NCBI RefSeq assembly: GCF_015694525.1
Contig: NZ_JADQDM010000002.1
Location: forward strand, 124,001 to 188,000
Length of the DNA: 64,000 nucleotides
Direction of reading: 5' to 3'
DNA from: Hymenobacter ruricola
GTDB lineage: Bacteria > Bacteroidota > Bacteroidia > Cytophagales > Hymenobacteraceae
A model generated the notes under the pieces. That model was not told where the DNA came from. It worked only from the letters and a program-made list of their open reading frames with translations, and made no database searches. Both the position numbers and the translations under genes were made by a program. Of the stretch, positions 8,890-16,629 are shown piece after piece (the first letter of the stretch is position 1; each line of letters begins with the position of its first letter).

Positions 8890-8907
8890 CGGACAGCGGG
8901 CTTTTTT
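8875..8907. terminator. bidirectional intrinsic terminator
   Basis: AAAAAAGCCC (8875-8884) pairs with GGGCTTTTTT (8898-8907), with CTG/CAG pairing inside. It overlaps the end of the flavin reductase gene and also serves the convergent small gene ending at 8920. Confidence 0.85.
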
Positions 8908-8919
8908 AAGGCAAATAGA

Positions 8920-9120
8920 CTATTTGGCGGGCTTGCGGTTGCCAGTGTGGCCATCGCCGCGGTCGCCCTGGCCGGGCTTGCTGGTCTTTTTCGAGTTGTG
9001 CTTGTCGTCCTGCGACAAGGATTTGTGCAATTCGACGGAATGCTCTATCCGGCCATCCTCGTCCCGGCGGATGTACCGCTTGTCGCCCTCGTTGGGCTCA
9101 ATCAATTCGCGCTTCGACAT
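8920..9120 (-). CDS. small hydrophilic conserved protein, function unknown
   Basis: A 66-residue highly charged protein beginning MSKRELIEPNEGDKRYIRRD and ending in a Lys/Gly-rich, probably disordered tail (GQGDRGDGHTGNRKPAK). Similar short proteins with an IEPNxGDKRYxRRD start are, as far as I recall, common in Bacteroidota, but I know no function. The internal ATG at 9120 is preferred to one at 9162, because the extra upstream residues do not look like part of the conserved start. It lies just downstream of ribE. Confidence 0.6.
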   Translation of the reverse strand: MSKRELIEPNEGDKRYIRRDEDGRIEHSVELHKSLSQDDKHNSKKTSKPGQGDRGDGHTGNRKPAK

Positions 9121-9179
9121 GGTAAAAACAGTTGCGTGGAAAGGGTTATTATTCCTACGCAAGCCGTTGTAGCAGGTTG

Positions 9180-9776
9180 TCAGGCGATTTTGCCCAGCAG
9201 CTTCGCCACGTACTTGCCCACGATGTCGAACTCCAGGTTCACCGTGTCGCCGGCCCGCAGCTGCTGAAAGCTGGTGTGCTCGTAGGTGTACGGAATGATG
9301 GCCACCGTAAAGCCCGTGTCGGTGCTATCGAAACAGGTCAGGCTCGTGCCGTTCACGCAAATCGAGCCCTTGTCCACGGTGAGGCGCCCCGGCCCGGCCT
9401 CGTGGCCAAACCGAAACAGCCAGGAGCCCTGCTGGTCGGTCACGCTCAGGCAGGTGGCCGTGGCGTCGACGTGGCCCTGCACGATGTGCCCGTCGAAGCG
9501 GCCCGTGGCGGCCAGGCAGCGCTCCAGATTCACGTGGCGGCCGGGCTGCCACTGCCCCAGGTTGGTCACCCGCAGCGTCTCGTCGATGGCCGTCACCACG
9601 TGCGTGCCGGCGGCGGGGTCCACGGCCACCACGGTCAGGCACACGCCGTCGTGGGCCACGCTCTGGTCGATTTTCAGCTCGGCCGCGAAGGGCGAGCTGA
9701 CCGTGAAGTGGCGGTTGCTCCCCTGGTTTTCGACCGCTACAATGGTCCCGAGGGCTTCAATAATTCCGGTAAACAT
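9180..9776 (-). CDS. ribE: riboflavin synthase, alpha subunit
   Basis: A 198-residue enzyme that dismutates two 6,7-dimethyl-8-ribityllumazine molecules to riboflavin. It starts with the family hallmark MFTGIIEALG and contains two lumazine-binding repeats: residues about 1-97 (VAHDGVCLTV) and 98-198 (GHIVQGHVDATA, GSICVNGTSLT). The length is normal. An in-frame upstream extension to 10010 is non-homologous, so the MFTG start is chosen. No FMN riboswitch was recognised upstream. Confidence 0.95.
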   Translation of the reverse strand: MFTGIIEALGTIVAVENQGSNRHFTVSSPFAAELKIDQSVAHDGVCLTVVAVDPAAGTHVVTAIDETLRVTNLGQWQPGRHVNLERCLAATGRFDGHIVQGHVDATATCLSVTDQQGSWLFRFGHEAGPGRLTVDKGSICVNGTSLTCFDSTDTGFTVAIIPYTYEHTSFQQLRAGDTVNLEFDIVGKYVAKLLGKIA

Positions 9777-9824
9777 GAACTGCAGATTAGGCAGATGAGA
9801 AAGATGTCGCAGATGCGGATACAA

Positions 9825-9856
9825 ATAACGGCTCCACCGTGTGGTGGAGCCGTTAT
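9825..9856 (-). terminator. hairpin, probable terminator of the zinc-ribbon gene
   Basis: ATAACGGCTCCACC and GGTGGAGCCGTTAT form a perfect 14-base stem with a 4-base loop. On the minus strand it is followed by TTTG, 30 bases after the stop at 9887. Confidence 0.65.
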
Positions 9857-9886
9857 GGAAGCTTAACCGCGAAGCGAACAAAAGGA

Positions 9887-10210
9887 TTACTTCTCGACCT
9901 TTTCCACGGCGCGCCAGTCCAGCTCGCCGGTTTCCTTGCGGCGCAGGAAATAGCTCTGGTCGTCGTCCTTGTTTTTGCCAAAGGTCAGGTCGCCGCGGCA
10001 CGACAGGCATTTGACCGACGTGTATTTGTATTTGCCCTGCGCGACGCGGCTGGTAAGGTCCAGGTTATCGGAGCCGCACAGGCCGCAGGCCGCCACATCG
10101 GGGAAGCTCAGCCGGTCGTATTCCGCCACGGTTTCGTGGAAGTTGTTGCCTTCCACGGTGAAGTGAAACTGGCGGCGCCCGATGCGCTTGGTAATCATCA
10201 TTTGCAACAT
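9887..10210 (-). CDS. zinc-ribbon protein, function unknown
   Basis: A 107-residue protein with two Cys pairs, CGLC near residue 42 and CLSC near residue 68, spaced as in a zinc ribbon. The C-terminal half (LTFGKNKDDDQSYFLRR) resembles small phage-type single-strand-annealing or DNA-binding ribbon proteins, but this is only an impression. Three Met codons lie within the first five residues, so the start may be up to four codons later. It stands alone between ribE and the subtilisin gene. Confidence 0.6.
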   Translation of the reverse strand: MLQMMITKRIGRRQFHFTVEGNNFHETVAEYDRLSFPDVAACGLCGSDNLDLTSRVAQGKYKYTSVKCLSCRGDLTFGKNKDDDQSYFLRRKETGELDWRAVEKVEK

Positions 10211-10298
10211 GCTGCTGATAGAAAACGAGGTTAATTGATGCTTTAAAATTACGAAATATTGCCCTCAAAAACAAGCAAATATGCCACGGTAATTCCAT

Positions 10299-10326
10299 AA
10301 AAAAAGGCCCGCATGCGGGCCTTTTT
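10299..10326 (-). terminator. intrinsic terminator of the S8 peptidase gene
   Basis: AAAAAGGCCCGC/GCGGGCCTTTTT is a perfect palindrome with almost no loop, 20 bases past the stop at 10346 on the minus strand. Confidence 0.85.
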
Positions 10327-10345
10327 CCCAAGCACCCAATCAAGC

Positions 10346-12040
10346 TTACTGCTGCACAAATTTGACGGTGCGGCGGGTGGCGCCGGCGCTCACTTCGCAG
10401 GTATAGGCGCCCTTGGCCAGGCGCCCCAGTTGCACGGCCACTTCGCTGGCCGAAGTGGCGCCGAGCTGCTGCTGGGCCACCACCGCGCCGCGGGCATCGA
10501 GCACGCGCAGGCGCAGGGGCTGGTCGCGCAGCGCCTCGGGCAGCACCAGCGTCAGGGCGCCGTCGCCGGTGGGGTTGGGAAAGAGGGCCAACGCATCGGG
10601 CGCCCCCCGCTGGCCGGTGGCCGACAAGGGCGCCGTGGGGTGCAGGGCGTTGTAGGCCGTCACGAAATTCGGGATGCCGTAGCCCAGGCTGTTGTTGGGG
10701 TTCGCGGCCAGCGAGGCCGTGCTGCGCAAAGCGGCAATGACTTGCTGGGCCGTGAGCGTGGGATTGGCCTGCCAAAAACCGGCCACCATGCCCGCCAGTA
10801 CCGGGCAGGCATACGAGGTGCCGTTGCCCCGAAAAGCCGCCCCATTGGGCGCCAGCACCGCCGCGGCCAGTCCCATGGCCGCCAGCGTAGGCTTGATGCG
10901 GCCATCGGCCGACGGGCCGTAGGAGCTGAACGATGCCCTGATGCCAAAAGAATCGACGGCGGCCACCGAAATGATGGAATCGGCATCGGCAGGCGCCGAA
11001 ATGTAGTGCCAGGGATTCACGCCCTCGTTGCCGGCGGCGCTCACCACCACCATGCCCACCCGGGCCGCAAAAGTGGCCGCCCGCGTGCTGATGGCCGTGC
11101 GCCCGTTCATGTCGGCGTAGGTGTAGGAGGTGGAAGGCGCATCGAACGTGGTGTAGCCCAGCGAGGAGCTGATGACGTCGACCCCGGCCGAATCGGCGTA
11201 TTCGGCGGCGGCCAGCCAGTTGGCTTCCTCAATGGGATGCTCGGAATTGATGTCTTCGGTGATGCACAGGTGAAAGGTAGCCTTGGGTGCCGTGCCGATG
11301 TAAAAACCGGCCTGGTTGCCCGCAATGGCCGAGAGGCAATTGGTGCCGTGGCTGTTGCGCAGGTACACGCTCTTGTTGTCATCCACGAAATTACGCGTCG
11401 CGGCCAGGCGGTTTTCCTGATAAACCGGCTGCAGGGCCGGAATCTGGTTCACGCCGGGAAAGCCTGCATCGAAGACGGCGATGTGCATGCCGTCGCCGCG
11501 AAAACCGGCGTCGTGCATGGCCGTGGCGCCAATCTGCACATCCTGGCGATAGGCCGGGCCGTACTGCGCGCGGGTGGCCAGCGTGCCGCGGGCGGCTGCC
11601 GGGGAAACCTGCACCGGGGCCGGCGTGGCTTTCATCACCTGCTGGCTGCGGTTGAGCGTGGCGGCGTTGCGCACGACGGGCAGCGCCGTTATCCGCGCCA
11701 GCGTCGCCGAGTCGCAGGACACCACTGCGGCGTTAAACCAGCGCGAGGTGTACACCACCCGCGGGCTGCCCGTAAGGCCTTGAATCTGGGCTACGTAGGC
11801 CGGGTTCACCGGCAGGTCGCGCGGGAGCACCGCAATGCCCTGTTTGGTGCGGCGGGCAATGGCCCGGGCCGACAGAAACGCCTGGGGCTGAGCCACCGAG
11901 TAGGGCGTGCCGGCCTTGTCGCGGAAATAAACCAAGTGGCGGCGAATGGTGCCCTGGGCCGCCGCCGGGGCATCGGCCAATACCTGAAGCGCGCCCGTCA
12001 GCAGCGCAAAAATCACCCAGTTACGTGTGGAAGGCACCAT
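10346..12040 (-). CDS. secreted S8 subtilisin-like serine peptidase, T9SS cargo
   Basis: A 564-residue protein with a signal peptide ending near APAAAQG. The subtilase triad is visible: Asp in IAVFDAGFPG (about residue 188), His in NSHGTNCLS (about 230) and Ser in GNGTSYACP (about 408), with the oxyanion Asn in VSAAGNEG. The C-terminal 80 residues (LALFPNPTGDGALTL ... GAYTCEV ... TVKFVQQ) form a type A T9SS sorting domain, so it should be exported and anchored or released at the surface. ATG 12040 is preferred; the longer frame begins with TTG at 12052. Confidence 0.92.
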   Translation of the reverse strand: MVPSTRNWVIFALLTGALQVLADAPAAAQGTIRRHLVYFRDKAGTPYSVAQPQAFLSARAIARRTKQGIAVLPRDLPVNPAYVAQIQGLTGSPRVVYTSRWFNAAVVSCDSATLARITALPVVRNAATLNRSQQVMKATPAPVQVSPAAARGTLATRAQYGPAYRQDVQIGATAMHDAGFRGDGMHIAVFDAGFPGVNQIPALQPVYQENRLAATRNFVDDNKSVYLRNSHGTNCLSAIAGNQAGFYIGTAPKATFHLCITEDINSEHPIEEANWLAAAEYADSAGVDVISSSLGYTTFDAPSTSYTYADMNGRTAISTRAATFAARVGMVVVSAAGNEGVNPWHYISAPADADSIISVAAVDSFGIRASFSSYGPSADGRIKPTLAAMGLAAAVLAPNGAAFRGNGTSYACPVLAGMVAGFWQANPTLTAQQVIAALRSTASLAANPNNSLGYGIPNFVTAYNALHPTAPLSATGQRGAPDALALFPNPTGDGALTLVLPEALRDQPLRLRVLDARGAVVAQQQLGATSASEVAVQLGRLAKGAYTCEVSAGATRRTVKFVQQ

Positions 12041-12081
12041 AAGAATCGGCAAAGCTGCGGCTTAATAAGAGGAAGATAAAT

Positions 12082-12909
12082 CTATTTCACCACGTAATCA
12101 ATCAACGTTTCGCGGCGCGTGGTGGCGGCAAAATACGAGCCCGGCACGTAGGTGATGGTGCTGCCGTTGAGGTAGAAATACGCAAAGAAAAACCGCCGTC
12201 GCAGCACCGGCCCCACGCCTTTGGCGAACACCTGCTGGTAGCCGATGCTCTTGAGCAGGCTGCTTTCGGCGGCAGTGCCGGTGTTGTTGGTGGTCAGCGT
12301 GGTTTCGTAATTCTTCACCGGCAGCCCCGACGCACCGCCGCCCGTGGCGTAGGGCTGCCCCACGCGGCTGTACTGCCGGGTGAGGTTGGTGACGGTATCG
12401 GCGGCGCTGTTGTTGAAGGCGTTCAGGTTCCACGAGGCCTCGTTGCGCACCGGAAAGACGAGTTCCACGGTGCGCACGTTGTTGCGGTTGAGGGCCACAA
12501 ACTGGTCGTTGGCCGTGAGCACAAATACGCTGTCGTTGACCCACGCCGTGGACGGCGGCACCATTTTGGCCCGCACCAAGCGGTAGGCTTTCCGCCCGGC
12601 CGCATCGGTAAACGTTTCGGTGATGGTTTCCCGGAATTTGTACGAACTGACCGTGGCCACGCTGGGCGTCACCTGCGACACCAGCGGGCCGTTGGCAATG
12701 GCCTGGCTCCAGGTGGTATCGGTCACGGCGTAAGTCCAGGAGTTGCCCACGGCCACGGGGTAATACCCGGTGCCGGTGTCGGGCCCCGCTTCTATTTCGT
12801 TCTTGCAGCTGGCCAGGCCGCCGGCCAATACCACGCCGGCGATAAAGAAACGGGCCGCAGCGACGCCGCCAGGCAGGTTGGAAAGATTCAGAGGCATAGG
12901 TATGGGCAT
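12082..12909 (-). CDS. lipoprotein, function unknown
   Basis: About 275 residues with a signal peptide and lipobox LASC followed by KNEIEAG, so an envelope lipoprotein. The body begins TGYYPVAVGNSWTYAVTDT, a motif seen in many Bacteroidota lipoproteins that start with YxPxxxGxxWxY; the rest is beta-rich and polar with no catalytic motif. The start may be ATG 12909 or 12897. It begins 19 bases after mnmA ends, in the same direction, so it may be co-transcribed with it. Confidence 0.7.
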   Translation of the reverse strand: MPIPMPLNLSNLPGGVAAARFFIAGVVLAGGLASCKNEIEAGPDTGTGYYPVAVGNSWTYAVTDTTWSQAIANGPLVSQVTPSVATVSSYKFRETITETFTDAAGRKAYRLVRAKMVPPSTAWVNDSVFVLTANDQFVALNRNNVRTVELVFPVRNEASWNLNAFNNSAADTVTNLTRQYSRVGQPYATGGGASGLPVKNYETTLTTNNTGTAAESSLLKSIGYQQVFAKGVGPVLRRRFFFAYFYLNGSTITYVPGSYFAATTRRETLIDYVVK

Positions 12910-12928
12910 AGACAAGCGAAGTAACGAA

Positions 12929-14086
12929 TCAGTTGCCGGCGGCAGCGGCGGCAAAAGGTAAGGGGATTTCGCCAATTACGTGGCGCTCAATCCAGCCGCC
13001 GCCCAGCACGTCGTTGCCATCGTAGAAGACGGCGGCCTGGCCGGGCGTGATGGCGTGCACGGGCCCTTCGAAATAGACGCGGATTTTGCCGTCCGCTTCT
13101 TCCAGAAACGCAGGGGCGCCGTCGTGGTTGTAGCGCACTTTCACCACGGCCGGCACCAGGCCGCGGCCGGCCAGGCTGGCTTCTTTGCCCATGTTGAGCT
13201 TGCCCACTACGGTGGCCGTGCTGGCCAGCTCGTCGTAGTTGCCCAGCACCACTTCGTTGGTATCGGGCCGGATTTCGAGTACGAACGCCGGGTAGCCCAG
13301 CGCCACGCCCAGCCCCTTGCGCTGCCCGATGGTGTAAAACGGATACCCTTCGTGCTTGCCGATGACGCGGCCGTTTTTGGTCACGAAGTTGCCGCCGGCC
13401 ACGCGGGCTTCGAGGCCCGGCACGCGGCGGCGCAGAAAGCCGCGGTAGTCGTTGTCGGGGATGAAGCAGATTTCGTAGCTCTCGGGCTTGTTCACCAGCT
13501 CGGTGAAGCCGCGCCGACGGGCTTCGTCGTAAATCTCGGTTTTGCGCATGCCGCCCAGCGGAAACAGCGTGCGGCTCAGGCTCTCCTGGCTCACGCCCCA
13601 AAGGGCATAGCTTTGGTCTTTATTTTCGTCGAGGCCTTTGCTCACCACGAAGCGGCCGGTGTTTTCATCCTTGCGGATATTGGCGTAGTGGCCGGTGGCA
13701 ATGTACTGGCAGCCAAGCTGGTCGGCGCGGCGCAGCAGGGCGTCCCACTTGATGTGGGTGTTGCAGAGCACGCAGGGGTTGGGCGTACGGCCGGCCAGGT
13801 ATTCGTCGGTGAAATTGTCGATGACAAAATCGCCAAACTCGTCCCGGATGTCGATGATGTAGTGCGGGAAGCCCAGCGTCACGGCAATGTCGCGGGCGTC
13901 GTTGATGCTGTCGAGCGAGCAGCAGCCCGTTTCCTTTTTGGAGCCGCCCGCGCTGGCGTAATCCCAGGTTTTCATGGTCATCCCGACCACTTCGTAGCCT
14001 TGCTCGTGCAGCAGCACGGCGGCCACGCTGGAGTCAATTCCGCCGCTCATCGCGACGAGTACTCGTCCTTTTCCTTCGGTATTCAT
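12929..14086 (-). CDS. mnmA: tRNA-specific 2-thiouridylase MnmA
   Basis: A 385-residue enzyme that adds sulfur to uridine 34 of Glu, Gln and Lys tRNAs using ATP. The PP-loop MSGGIDSSVAAVLL is at residues about 13-26. The two catalytic Cys positions are present in NPCVLCNTHIKWD (about 115-127) and YEICFIPDNDYRGFL. The NPCVLCN and GHYAN motifs and the C-terminal beta-barrel tRNA-binding region (FYTIGQRKGLG) are normal. It ends in an Ala-rich tail. A much longer upstream frame is non-coding; a perfect -7 box lies 49 bases before ATG 14086. Confidence 0.95.
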   Translation of the reverse strand: MNTEGKGRVLVAMSGGIDSSVAAVLLHEQGYEVVGMTMKTWDYASAGGSKKETGCCSLDSINDARDIAVTLGFPHYIIDIRDEFGDFVIDNFTDEYLAGRTPNPCVLCNTHIKWDALLRRADQLGCQYIATGHYANIRKDENTGRFVVSKGLDENKDQSYALWGVSQESLSRTLFPLGGMRKTEIYDEARRRGFTELVNKPESYEICFIPDNDYRGFLRRRVPGLEARVAGGNFVTKNGRVIGKHEGYPFYTIGQRKGLGVALGYPAFVLEIRPDTNEVVLGNYDELASTATVVGKLNMGKEASLAGRGLVPAVVKVRYNHDGAPAFLEEADGKIRVYFEGPVHAITPGQAAVFYDGNDVLGGGWIERHVIGEIPLPFAAAAAGN

Positions 14087-14135
14087 ATTGGTGGTGCAAT
14101 TCACCCGGAGCTTGAATGGTTCCGGCCGGCAAGGG

Positions 14136-14143
14136 CAAAGGTA
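14136..14143 (-). promoter_or_regulatory. -7 box TACCTTTG for mnmA
   Basis: Exact TAnnTTTG match on the minus strand, 49 bases upstream of the mnmA ATG. No properly spaced TTG was found. Confidence 0.5.
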
Positions 14144-14162
14144 CGCCGTTAGCAAATCAGTT

Positions 14163-14247
14163 GTCATCCGGAGCAACGCGCAGGACCTTGCCACGTCAGA
14201 ACCAGCCGCTCCAACGTGAGAAGGTCCTTTGAGTTGCTCCGGATGAC
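14163..14247. repeat. palindromic intergenic repeat, family A copy 1
   Basis: Arms 14163-14189 and 14221-14247 are imperfect inverted repeats (GTCATCCGGAGCAAC... and its complement). The core contains ACGTCAG and AACGTGAGAAGGT, both also found in the copy at 60427-60517. Confidence 0.8.
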
Positions 14248-14262
14248 CGACGTCACCCAAAT

Positions 14263-15684
14263 TTATTTTCCCCGCCCTTCCACAATGATTTTGAGCGTGT
14301 AGAGCAGCACCCGAAAATCCATGGCCAGGCTCATGTTTTCGATGTAGAGGATGTCGAATTTGAGCCGCTCCACCATTTGGGCCACGGTTTCGGCGTAGCC
14401 GTACTTCACCTGGCCCAGGGAGGTGAGGCCGGGCCGCACGCGGTGCAGGTGGCGGTAGTGCGGCGCAATTTTCACAATCTGGTCGATGAAGAACTGGCGC
14501 TCCGGGCGCGGCCCCACAATGCTCATGTCGCCCTTCAGCACGTTCCAGAACTGGGGCAGCTCGTCGAGGCGCACCTTGCGCATGAAGCGGCCCCATTTGG
14601 TGATGCGCGGGTCGTGGTCGGAGCTCAGGGCGGGGCCGGCTTTCTCGGCGTCGACGTACATGGAGCGGAACTTGATGATGCGGAACGGCTGCCCGTTGCG
14701 CCCGATGCGCTCCTGCCGGTAAAACACCGGGCCGGGCGACGACAGCTTCACCATCAGGGCCGTGAAGGCGTACACCCAGCTGGCCAGTAGCAGAAACAGC
14801 GCCGAGCCCACGATGTCCATCAGCCGCTTCAGAATGATTTGCCACAGGGGCAGCAAATCCTGCTTGATTTCGATGAGCGGCGTGCCAAACAGGTGGTTCA
14901 CCTTCACCGAGCCCAGCAGCATCTGGTACAGGTCGGGCAGGATGCTGACCCGGGCGGGCGTGCCTTCGAGCAGGGTGAGAATGTCCTGAATGAGCAGGTG
15001 CTCGCTGGGCTCGATGGCGATGACGATTTGCTCAATCTTGAGGGCCCGCACCAGCGCTGGCAGCCGCTGATAGGAGCCGTGCGCGGGCAGCTCGGCGGCC
15101 AGCTCAGGGTCCACGGTGTCGCCCACGGGCGCGAAGCCGACCAGGCGCAGCCCCAGGTGCCGACTGGTGCGCGCCAGCTCGTGAAATGTATTCAAAGCCA
15201 GTGCATTGGAGCCTACCAGCAGCGTAGGAAACGAGATGTTGCCTTTGCGAATGAGGCGCTGCACGCTGCTCACGGCAATGGTGCGGAGCACGGCCGTGAT
15301 GAAAAAATGCAGCAGGTAGTAGGCTGAAAACGTTTTGTAGTAGGCCTTGTAATTGACCACGCCCTGGTCGTCGAGTAGCAGCGTGAAAAAGATGACCACC
15401 GCCCCGAGCAGCGACACCCGCGCCAGCCGGATGATTTCGCCCAGGCGCGACTTGCGGTAGATGTCGCGGTACTCGCCCACCAGCGTGTAGAGGAAGGTCC
15501 AGAACACGGCGATGAACATGGCCGAGCCGGTGAGGTCGAACAGGGCGCCTTCGGTGAAGCGGTAGCCGGTGAGCTCGTTGAGCAAGTATTTGCGCACGAG
15601 GTAGAAGCACATCCAGGCCAGCAGGGCCGCGCCGAAGTCGGCGGCGACAAGCTTGATGTATTGAAAGCGGCGAATGAGCTGCAA
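14263..15684 (-). CDS. polyprenyl glycosylphosphotransferase (exopolysaccharide initiation)
   Basis: About 473 residues. The N-terminal half has four or five hydrophobic segments (for example ADFGAALLAWMCFYLV, AMFIAVFWTFLYTLV) and a nucleotide-binding-like linker (TLLVGSNALALNTF). The C-terminal bacterial sugar transferase domain has KRLMDIVGSALFLLL, SPGPVFYRQERIGRNG, KFRSMYVDAE, RKVRLDELPQFWNVLKGDMS and VGPRPE, so it should load a sugar phosphate on undecaprenyl phosphate to start surface polysaccharide. No other polysaccharide genes flank it. The in-frame ATG at 15825 is upstream of a strong promoter; TTG 15684 or GTG 15720 are the likely starts. Confidence 0.88.
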   Translation of the reverse strand: MQLIRRFQYIKLVAADFGAALLAWMCFYLVRKYLLNELTGYRFTEGALFDLTGSAMFIAVFWTFLYTLVGEYRDIYRKSRLGEIIRLARVSLLGAVVIFFTLLLDDQGVVNYKAYYKTFSAYYLLHFFITAVLRTIAVSSVQRLIRKGNISFPTLLVGSNALALNTFHELARTSRHLGLRLVGFAPVGDTVDPELAAELPAHGSYQRLPALVRALKIEQIVIAIEPSEHLLIQDILTLLEGTPARVSILPDLYQMLLGSVKVNHLFGTPLIEIKQDLLPLWQIILKRLMDIVGSALFLLLASWVYAFTALMVKLSSPGPVFYRQERIGRNGQPFRIIKFRSMYVDAEKAGPALSSDHDPRITKWGRFMRKVRLDELPQFWNVLKGDMSIVGPRPERQFFIDQIVKIAPHYRHLHRVRPGLTSLGQVKYGYAETVAQMVERLKFDILYIENMSLAMDFRVLLYTLKIIVEGRGK

Positions 15685-15735
15685 AACGGCGGGCGGGGAG
15701 TATTTTAGCGGCCTGAACACAAAAACCGCGCCGTG

Positions 15736-15763
15736 CAAAGGTAGGGCCCCGCCCGCATGCCAA
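15736..15763 (-). promoter_or_regulatory. promoter TTG-N17-TACCTTTG for the sugar transferase
   Basis: Minus strand: TTG (complement of 15761-15763), 17-base spacer, TACCTTTG (complement of 15736-15743). This is the best complete Bacteroidota-type promoter in the window and decides the start of the gene. Confidence 0.65.
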
Positions 15764-15832
15764 CGCAAGCGCCGGGAACGGCCCCGGCGGCCCGGCGGCC
15801 GGGCTTGCTTTTGACAGTACTTCAATCAGCTT

Positions 15833-16501
15833 TTGGCCATTTCACCGCTTTCGGACACTTACCGCCACCAGGGCCAGCGGCGCGCCCTCGCCCGCGAGCT
15901 GCGCCGGCGCGGCATTCACGACGAGCGGGTGCTGGCGGCCATTTCCACGGTGCCGCGCCACCTGTTTTTCGAGCCCGCCTTCGAAGCGCACGCCTACCAG
16001 GACAAGGCCTTTCCCATTGGCGAGGGCCAAACCATCTCGCAGCCCTACACGGTGGCGTTTCAGACGCAACTGCTGGGCGTGCGGCCCACCGACAAAGTGC
16101 TGGAAGTGGGCACCGGCTCGGGCTACCAGTGCGCGGTGCTGCTCAAGCTCACGCCGCACGTCGACAGCATCGAATTCAACGAGAAGCTCTATGCCCGCAC
16201 CCGACTGCGGCTGCCGGCGCTGGGGGCGGGCGGCGCGGCCCTGCACTGCGGCGACGGCTCGGTGGGCCTGCCCGGGCGCGCGCCCTTCGACGGCATCCTG
16301 GTGACGGCGGGCGCGCCGGGGCTGCCCCCGGCCCTGCTGCGCCAGCTGCAGATAGGCGGCCGGCTGGTGATTCCCGTGGGCGACAACCAGACGCAGCGCA
16401 TGGTGCGCGTGACCCGCGAAGGGCCCGAGAGTTTCGTGCGCGAAGAGTTTGAGGACTTCCGCTTTGTGCCGCTGCTGGGCGCCAGCGGCTGGCGGGCCTG
16501 A
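15833..16501 (+). CDS. pcm: protein-L-isoaspartate O-methyltransferase
   Basis: A 222-residue SAM-dependent methyltransferase that repairs isoaspartyl residues in aged proteins. Signatures: VPRHLFFEPAF, GEGQTISQPYTVAFQTQLL, the SAM-binding motif VLEVGTGSGYQCAVL and PFDGILVTAGAP, ending in VPLLGASGW. The frame begins at a TTG (15833); no ATG fits the conserved N-terminus. It diverges from the sugar transferase gene. Confidence 0.92.
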   Translation: MAISPLSDTYRHQGQRRALARELRRRGIHDERVLAAISTVPRHLFFEPAFEAHAYQDKAFPIGEGQTISQPYTVAFQTQLLGVRPTDKVLEVGTGSGYQCAVLLKLTPHVDSIEFNEKLYARTRLRLPALGAGGAALHCGDGSVGLPGRAPFDGILVTAGAPGLPPALLRQLQIGGRLVIPVGDNQTQRMVRVTREGPESFVREEFEDFRFVPLLGASGWRA

Positions 16502-16629
16502 GCGCGACGGGCTGCCCGAGCGGCCGGCTAGGCGTAACTTGCTCAGGCAATGCGGCTGCCTCGGCCCGGTGCTTCCGCTCCGGCTGCCGGGCTTTGCTTT
16601 TGCCGCCTCATTCTCACCTATCTGAACGC

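Noticed and set aside
10313..12079. 588-codon plus-strand frame opposite the subtilisin gene
   Set aside because: Shadow frame; sense strand has the full catalytic triad and sorting domain.
14087..14845. Long N-terminal extension in frame with mnmA
   Set aside because: It overlaps the sugar transferase gene, the -7 box and a repeat; MnmA homology begins at 14086.
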